In this document: positions 59,410 through 64,000 of the stretch, one piece after another
How the letters are laid out: the number at the start of each line of letters is the position of its first letter
Numbering within the stretch: the stretch's first letter is position 1
Assembly (NCBI GenBank): GCA_910589105.1
Contig: CAJUST010000009.1
Coordinates: 37,219 to 101,218, forward strand
Source of the DNA: an uncultured Lachnospiraceae bacterium
Lineage (GTDB): Bacteria > Bacillota > Clostridia > Lachnospirales > Lachnospiraceae
DNA: 64,000 nucleotides
Reading direction: 5' to 3'
Notes under the pieces: model-generated
Databases searched by the model: none
What the model was told of the DNA's origin: nothing
What the model saw: only the letters and a program-made list of their open reading frames with translations
Program-made: the position numbers and the translations under genes

Positions 59410-61062
59410 ATGGAATCCTATAACAACAAAATGAAGGGGTATATTAAAGAAATTTTATCGGAAAACCCTTTCTACGACCGAACTGCTATAAAAGATGAAT
59501 TTAAGCATGATATCTGTGAATCAAATTTTACGGAAAAGTTAGACCTTGCAAAAATTTTCAATCACGATACCTACGCAGAAATGTTGGAAAGTATCTATAA
59601 AGATATTTATCATGAAAAAAAATTGAACCAGTGGATTGAAAGAAAGGACTGTCTTGTTGCTTCTAAACTTCCCAAAATAAATTCCACTGAAGCAAAAAAT
59701 GCGTTTGACCTATCATTTCAGCATCTTATTGACAACTGGCATAAGTTTACATCCCGATCAAAAGACTTGGACTGCATCGCACAGAAATACAATGATGAAA
59801 AAATTGATTTCCCATTTTCCATTTTTAAAGCAATTTATAAGCGATGCCCCCAACTATGTGTCAGTGCCTTTCCGGTTATTATTTTTATAATTGCAGATTC
59901 CTTCTATGACTTTTGCAAAATTGCTTATACCGGGAAAAAACGCCTGCTCCCAAAAGAACTTAATCCACAGCAGGAAGAAAAAATATATAATCTGTTCCAC
60001 AAAATAATGACGGAGGATCATAAAACATACTATCTGCTTTCATTGCTAAATTCCAAAGGTATTGCTTATGCCGAAAGCTCGTTTGACATTGGGAAAGAAA
60101 TACATACGCTTGTTCTTGACGAATATAAAAAGCACGAAAAAGGTATTACTGAATTTATACGCGCATGTGAAATTTGCAACTGTGAAGATCCAGCAGAATA
60201 CGCAGCGCAACACCCTGAATTTATATGCAAATCCGACATTTGCGACCTTGACAAATGTTACCAGGACAAGTGCTCCACTGACAAGAAAGACCCCAAAGAT
60301 TGTGACATGAACGACTGTGAATCTAAGGAGAGGTATATAAGATTTCACGCATTAATGGGTGCCTCTGCAATAATAGATGACTGGTCTGATGAAGAAATCA
60401 TCACGAGAGGAATTAGTAAGTTAAAAAAGAGATTCAGTGACAATCTTAAAGAGAAACAGGAAAAACGCAAAGAACGAAGTTCTACTTTTCCAACAGAAAT
60501 TATGGTTGGGGAAAATTATTTAGCATTTTTGAATTTTCTCAAAACACAACCTGACAACTGTTGGAAAAAGGGCGTTGACAAAGCAGCCAGCCTTTATATA
60601 ATAAACCATATTACAGGATGGATTGCGCTTCATCTGCTTTACAACACCTACCCACATACAGATCCGGAATATGGGCTATCTTTATTTGATATAAATCATC
60701 TTCATACCTTGTATTTTATTTATGAAAAAATTTATGAAGAATCAGATTATGATGAAACAGATTATAATGAAGCAAATAATGACAGAACAAAATATAGAAA
60801 AATCTATCCCTCTCACGCATGTGTACAACAATTATTATCAGATGCACAAAAAATATATCAAACTGCTTTAAAAAAATTTTCTTCTGATTATTGTGGCGAT
60901 GTCACATTTGGTAATAATTCATATCTGCTTGATACTAGATTTATAGATAAACTAGGTATTTTCGATTGGTTTAGTCACATTAACCTTGCAGAAGTATTTA
61001 CTTATCATACCTATATTCAATATATGGACAGTATTTCTACACTAACTGCAGATGAAGAATAA
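59410..61062 (+). CDS. Unknown 550-residue protein with five-residue-spaced cysteines
   Basis: The ATG has a good AAAAAGGAG site eight bases upstream. I do not recognise the family. The N-terminal 250 residues are helical and contain a hydrophobic stretch (LCVSAFPVIIFIIADSFYDF, about 147-167). In the middle is a Cys block: Cys253, 256, 258, then Cys273, 278, 283, 288, 298 and 303, exactly five apart (position 293 is Lys), in the pattern CxxDK. After this a charged helix (about 335-355) and a long helical C-terminal half follow. The Cys block may bind zinc, iron-sulfur or other thiophilic metal. Single gene, probably controlled through the inverted repeats before it. Confidence 0.8.
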   Translation: MESYNNKMKGYIKEILSENPFYDRTAIKDEFKHDICESNFTEKLDLAKIFNHDTYAEMLESIYKDIYHEKKLNQWIERKDCLVASKLPKINSTEAKNAFDLSFQHLIDNWHKFTSRSKDLDCIAQKYNDEKIDFPFSIFKAIYKRCPQLCVSAFPVIIFIIADSFYDFCKIAYTGKKRLLPKELNPQQEEKIYNLFHKIMTEDHKTYYLLSLLNSKGIAYAESSFDIGKEIHTLVLDEYKKHEKGITEFIRACEICNCEDPAEYAAQHPEFICKSDICDLDKCYQDKCSTDKKDPKDCDMNDCESKERYIRFHALMGASAIIDDWSDEEIITRGISKLKKRFSDNLKEKQEKRKERSSTFPTEIMVGENYLAFLNFLKTQPDNCWKKGVDKAASLYIINHITGWIALHLLYNTYPHTDPEYGLSLFDINHLHTLYFIYEKIYEESDYDETDYNEANNDRTKYRKIYPSHACVQQLLSDAQKIYQTALKKFSSDYCGDVTFGNNSYLLDTRFIDKLGIFDWFSHINLAEVFTYHTYIQYMDSISTLTADEE

Positions 61063-61065
61063 ACG

Positions 61066-61151
61066 ACAAGACAGCAAGACAGGAAAAACAATATTTATTA
61101 CAGTATGCTGCTATCTCTCAATAAATCACTTGTATTCCTGTCTTGGTGTCT
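61066..61151. repeat. AAGACAG repeats in large inverted arrangement downstream of the 550-residue gene
   Basis: AGACAGCAAGACAGGAA (61069-61085) and TTCCTGTCTTGGTGTCT (61135-61151) are inverted copies with one mismatch, 49 bases apart. The left arm contains the same 18-mer found at 56872-56889. The structure could act as a terminator-like hairpin, but no T run follows, so a protein-binding role is more likely. Confidence 0.65.
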
Positions 61152-61163
61152 TTACATAATCAC

Positions 61164-61425
61164 ATTTCCTAATATTTTTATTCCAAATTAACAGAAGATT
61201 TCCTAATATTGTTATAATCCCAACCGCTCATTTTCACTCATTCACATTTATGTCTACAGCCAAATTTTCAGGTATTCAGCTATCCCGTTTGACTAATCCC
61301 ATTTCGAGTCATTTCTCTTCAAATCTTCACACTATTGACCAATACTTCCTTTAATAGCTTATTCCATATTATTTTTTATTATTTTGTATAACACCTATAT
61401 AAAATAATAAAATGGAGGCGTAAAC
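61164..61425. other. AT-rich intergenic region with a 13-bp direct repeat; possible origin
   Basis: ATTTCCTAATATT occurs at 61164-61176 and 61198-61210, 34 bases apart. The whole stretch 61063-61425 is AT-rich and has no credible gene on either strand. It directly precedes the Rep-like gene at 61426, the usual place for iterons or an origin. Apart from these repeats I see only A/T-rich sequence. Confidence 0.45.
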
Positions 61426-62502
61426 ATGGTATCTATACACACATTTGAGTTCATGACTGCCCTCAGCAAAAAAGAACAGCTGAAAATAAAGGAAAAACTC
61501 AAAATTCAAGCAAAGCATGAAAACTGGACCGAACATCGGTACAGCAACAGAGGGATACAAATAATCTTATATAAAGGAAAAACAAAAAAATTCATATACC
61601 TAAAATATCAAGTAAACCTGAAACGTATCTTTGACGGCAATGATTACCTTCATCTACTGGAGCCATCCGATAAAAATATTGACTATATCTGGCAAACCAT
61701 TAAACAGACATGGGATGAGATCGGATACGGCATCCCTTTTGGCAGATTCTACCTCTCACGGCTGGATTTTACCTGTGACATTTATCTGGAAAGCAATACG
61801 TTGGTGCAGGAATACATACGTCTACTGAGGAAAGGGATTTTGCTTCCCAATGCAAAAAAATATTCCGTTGAAGGAATTTACCACAAAGAGGATCTCCCTA
61901 CGGAAATAAAAGAAACGTTGCAGCAAAATGCCTGCAAATACAAAATAACCAATCTGGAAAACATCCAATACTATAATAAGATGTATCAGCTCCAAAATGA
62001 AAACCTTCCTATTCCGGAAGATGCACCTTTGGATAACAGCATCCTCCGTATTGAACTGCAGATCCATAAGACAAAGCGCATCACACAGTTCCTTCAGGAG
62101 TTCGGCATACATTCCAAACCCATAGAGGAACAATTTGCGTTTTTTATGATAAATGCAGAATTTTTTCTCCTGAACCGTTTAGAACGGCTCTATCCACATG
62201 GGAGATACCATACAAAAAACTACATCAAATCACTGGTACAGAGCGATACAACAATCAAAAATAAAACAAAAAAGAACATTCTCCAGTTTGTATTTGACTG
62301 CAACAGACAGAATACCTTGGGAAGATGCTTGGAGATAGACAGCGAAATGCAGACTACAAAAAAGCGGAAGAAGTCTCTGAATTACCTTACATCCCATCAG
62401 ATCAATCCCATCATTATTAGTTCTTCCTTAAAGGAATACAGCGATCTGCCGGATATATTCGAGTTGATTTCTACTGCGGCTACATATCCATTTAAAATTT
62501 GA
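61426..62502 (+). CDS. Rep-like protein, paralogue 1
   Basis: The ATG follows ATGGAGGCG; 358 residues, rich in Lys, Ile and Tyr. The segment FGRFYLSRLDFTCDIYLESN (about residues 105-124) resembles the RhDhxhD-like strand of rolling-circle Rep_trans initiators (the R-D-F-D pattern). However, no clear HUH motif or catalytic Tyr could be fixed, so the assignment is tentative. It aligns with the protein at 62840 in several blocks: GRFYLSRL/DRFYLSEL, EYIRLLRKGI/EYIHLLKRSI, PIEEQFAFFM/PIDEQLSFFI, and DLPDIFELI/EFPDICTLV. The preceding AT-rich region with direct repeats supports a replication role. Confidence 0.6.
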   Translation: MVSIHTFEFMTALSKKEQLKIKEKLKIQAKHENWTEHRYSNRGIQIILYKGKTKKFIYLKYQVNLKRIFDGNDYLHLLEPSDKNIDYIWQTIKQTWDEIGYGIPFGRFYLSRLDFTCDIYLESNTLVQEYIRLLRKGILLPNAKKYSVEGIYHKEDLPTEIKETLQQNACKYKITNLENIQYYNKMYQLQNENLPIPEDAPLDNSILRIELQIHKTKRITQFLQEFGIHSKPIEEQFAFFMINAEFFLLNRLERLYPHGRYHTKNYIKSLVQSDTTIKNKTKKNILQFVFDCNRQNTLGRCLEIDSEMQTTKKRKKSLNYLTSHQINPIIISSSLKEYSDLPDIFELISTAATYPFKI

Positions 62503-62622
62503 TTTCAATAAACAGAACAGATAATCAAAAATATCAGCATTGCAGCCATAAATTTAAAAGATGGTTTGAAGAAGCAAAAATTTATCATCATTATAATATT
62601 TCAGAAAACGAGGAGGATTTCT

Positions 62623-62838
62623 ATGGATAACAAGAATTTATATACCATGAAAGAATTATGTGATTATCTCGGTATCGGAAGGAATACGGCGCTTTCCCTG
62701 ATACACGAGGAAAGACTGAAAGCATTTAAGGCCGGAAAGCACTGGCTGATTCCAGCAGAAGAAGTAGACGCTTACATTAAAAACGAGCTAAAACGCCAAA
62801 GCAGCAAACCAGCGACAAAGAAAGGAAAGGTGAAGTAA
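62623..62838 (+). CDS. Excisionase-family HTH DNA-binding protein
   Basis: The start at 62623 is behind AGGAGG; 71 residues. It is a standard HTH_17 (excisionase/MerR-like) domain: YTMKELCDYLGIGRNTALSLIHEERLKAFKAGKHWLIPAEEVDAYI, with a basic C-terminal tail. It stands between the two Rep-like genes; the second one starts one base after its stop. It differs from the excisionase-like protein at 56641. It may control copy number or replication of the element. Confidence 0.88.
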   Translation: MDNKNLYTMKELCDYLGIGRNTALSLIHEERLKAFKAGKHWLIPAEEVDAYIKNELKRQSSKPATKKGKVK

Positions 62839-62839
62839 T

Positions 62840-63865
62840 ATGACAAGCTTAACCAGTTTTAATTTAACTGCAGCTATGGATCGGAAAACTCTCAGAAAAG
62901 TCAGGAAAGCATTTGATAAGCGTCATTGTTACTACTATAGCGAAGATACAAATACTGATGAATCATGTGAACCGTCCATAAGCATTAGGATCGATGATGA
63001 CCGCGAGACAGCTCCTGCAACTGTAGAAATAACTGTGGATATCGAAAAGCTATCTGCGGAAATGGATATGCCTGGTCTATTGGAACCGGCATTGGAAAAC
63101 GGATACAATCTTGTTGAAATAATCCGCAAGAGATATGGTGAACTTTCAAATGTACTGCCTTTTGACAGGTTCTATCTCTCTGAACTGACATATACAAGCT
63201 GGATAAATTTTCCTGACAAAGAGCTGACAGAGGAATACATTCACCTGTTAAAGCGAAGCATATTTCAGAATGACAGCGCTATATTTGGAACAAGAGAATT
63301 CGAGACCGACCCTGACAAAGACATGGTTATTTCATATGGTATTCTGCCAGATCACGATATTACATTCTACAGGCAGACTGACAATGGGTTGTCTGATGCA
63401 TCCACACTCGTGGTTAGAATCTGCGAACATAACATCAAATCCATTGATCAAAAACTGATATCTTCTTCCAACCTCAATAAACCTATTGACGAACAACTGT
63501 CATTTTTCATAATGACCTATATGGATTATATGACAGATATACTCAGTCCCGAATTTCCGAAATCACCCTATACGAAAAAGGATTCTATGATTAAATCAAT
63601 TCTTGCAGCATTGGATAAGAAAAATATCCCGCAAGCGAGAAGCCAGGAAATGATTGAACTGATAACGAATGTTCCTGAAGATGTAAATGTTTATACATGG
63701 CTTCAGGATAATAACATGCTGTCCGCCAAAGATGGAACACCCTCACTTTGGTCAGATTTAATTCGTAACCGGATACAGCTCACCTGTATAAGCGACAGCT
63801 TTGACAGAACAGAAGAATTTCCAGATATCTGTACACTGGTGGAAAAAGGGAGTTATGCTCCATGA
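62840..63865 (+). CDS. Rep-like protein, paralogue 2 (diverged)
   Basis: This 341-residue protein is acidic, whereas paralogue 1 is basic. It shares with it the blocks listed there, including PFDRFYLSELTYTSWINF, which has lost the Asp and Cys of the RLDFTCD strand. Loss of these residues suggests that it has a different role, for example a regulator or accessory of paralogue 1. AAAGGTGAAG precedes the ATG. A hairpin (63903) and a terminator (63949) follow its stop. Confidence 0.65.
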   Translation: MTSLTSFNLTAAMDRKTLRKVRKAFDKRHCYYYSEDTNTDESCEPSISIRIDDDRETAPATVEITVDIEKLSAEMDMPGLLEPALENGYNLVEIIRKRYGELSNVLPFDRFYLSELTYTSWINFPDKELTEEYIHLLKRSIFQNDSAIFGTREFETDPDKDMVISYGILPDHDITFYRQTDNGLSDASTLVVRICEHNIKSIDQKLISSSNLNKPIDEQLSFFIMTYMDYMTDILSPEFPKSPYTKKDSMIKSILAALDKKNIPQARSQEMIELITNVPEDVNVYTWLQDNNMLSAKDGTPSLWSDLIRNRIQLTCISDSFDRTEEFPDICTLVEKGSYAP

Positions 63866-63902
63866 CACAACGCGTGTCACAGTTGAACTTTCTATTGATT
63901 AT

Positions 63903-63933
63903 ATTACTGGAAGCATTTTTTGCTTCCAGTAAT
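63903..63933 (+). other. Perfect 13-bp hairpin after the second Rep-like gene
   Basis: Arms 63903-63915 and 63921-63933 with a loop of five T. No T tract follows, so it may be a 3' stabiliser or protein site rather than a terminator; a real terminator lies 15 bases further. Confidence 0.6.
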
Positions 63934-63948
63934 CATATTTGTGGCGAA

Positions 63949-64000
63949 AGGAACTGTCGCTTTAACGATTGAATAATCGTGAAGCGGCAGCTTCCTTTTT
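63949..64000 (+). terminator. Terminator at the end of the window
   Basis: GGAA, CTGTCGCTT and ACGATT (63950-63968) pair with AATCGT, AAGCGGCAG and TTCC (63974-63995), with small internal mismatches and a short apical loop, ending in at least five T at the window edge. Confidence 0.75.

Larger units (their letters stand above)
54107..64000. mobile_element. Integrated element with two tyrosine recombinases (left part; right end outside window)
   Basis: From the integrase stop at 54112 onward gene content changes from housekeeping to accessory: two overlapping tyrosine recombinases, an excisionase-like HTH protein, an SF3 helicase, Rep-like proteins, unknown proteins and internal repeats, with lower GC and A-rich codon use in the right part. 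The left boundary is between the uvrB promoter and the integrase stop; a 9-bp direct repeat, TTTGTCTAT, occurs at 54065-54073 and 54107-54115. No structural phage, conjugation or antibiotic resistance gene is seen here. It may be an integrative mobilizable element or phage satellite. Confidence 0.75.

Noticed and set aside
61069..61151. Intrinsic terminator formed by the 17-bp inverted AAGACAG repeats
   Set aside because: The loop is 49 bases and no T tract follows; the same motif occurs elsewhere in the element, which fits a binding site better.
54112..64000. Complete prophage
   Set aside because: No capsid, portal, terminase, tail or lysis gene is present in this part; helicase and recombinases also occur in mobilizable elements and satellites.

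Overview
The window looks like a chromosomal segment of a low-to-middle GC Gram-positive anaerobe of the Clostridia, most likely a Lachnospiraceae-type organism. This is inferred from content, with no database search. The evidence is the rimP-nusA-rnpM(ylxR)-ylxQ-infB-rbfA-nrnA-truB-ribF order, strong AGGAGG ribosome binding sites, an NfnAB-type electron-bifurcating pair, CheV, and a spore-cortex-type amidase/deacetylase. Almost all of the first 54 kb is ordinary chromosome. From about 54.1 kb to the end lies an integrated mobile element.

Layout. 0-5.8 kb: a truncated response regulator, its histidine kinase, a MacB/FtsX-like ABC exporter with four helically phased TTTAAG-like boxes in front of it, and an AraC/GyrI-type regulator. 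5.9-9.7 kb: an ECF sigma factor with its membrane anti-sigma-like partner, a lipoprotein, and an SH3-NlpC/P60 hydrolase. 9.7-18.5 kb (minus strand): the nusA-infB translation/transcription operon, with a consensus promoter and a strong leader hairpin; its NusA has a long acidic tail. 18.5-24.3 kb: two MATE exporters, one under a MarR regulator with a near-palindromic operator, then glycogen branching enzyme divergent from a TetR regulator. 24.3-29.1 kb: rarA, a GNAT enzyme, a frameshifted unknown gene, and a GntR(YtrA)-ABC operon with a perfect 9-bp inverted repeat over its promoter.

29.1-36.8 kb: a diverged ~48-bp tandem repeat, the nfnAB pair, a decaying pocket with a doubly frameshifted gene, a single polypeptide joining a CwlD-like amidase to a PdaA-like deacetylase, and two CobW-family GTPases (one with about thirty histidines, one with a DUF1980-like tail). 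36.8-46.5 kb: one long minus-strand run of closely spaced genes comprising an unusual acidic/lysine-rich membrane protein, hisH, hisF, ung, corA, a condensation-type acyltransferase, a polytopic membrane protein, a small membrane protein and a GNAT enzyme, headed by cheV. 46.6-53.8 kb: a lipoprotein, a histidine kinase without an adjacent response regulator, and uvrBA.

54.1-64.0 kb: a mobile element inserted immediately upstream of the uvrB promoter. It carries two overlapping tyrosine recombinases, an excisionase-like HTH protein, a P4-type SF3 helicase, an unknown 189-aa protein, a 550-aa protein with cysteines spaced every five residues, and two paralogous Rep-like proteins flanking a second HTH protein. 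Non-coding parts hold shared AAGACAG-type repeats and a 13-bp direct repeat that could be control or origin sites. No capsid, terminase, conjugation or recognisable defence gene is visible in the part included here; the right end of the element is not in the window.
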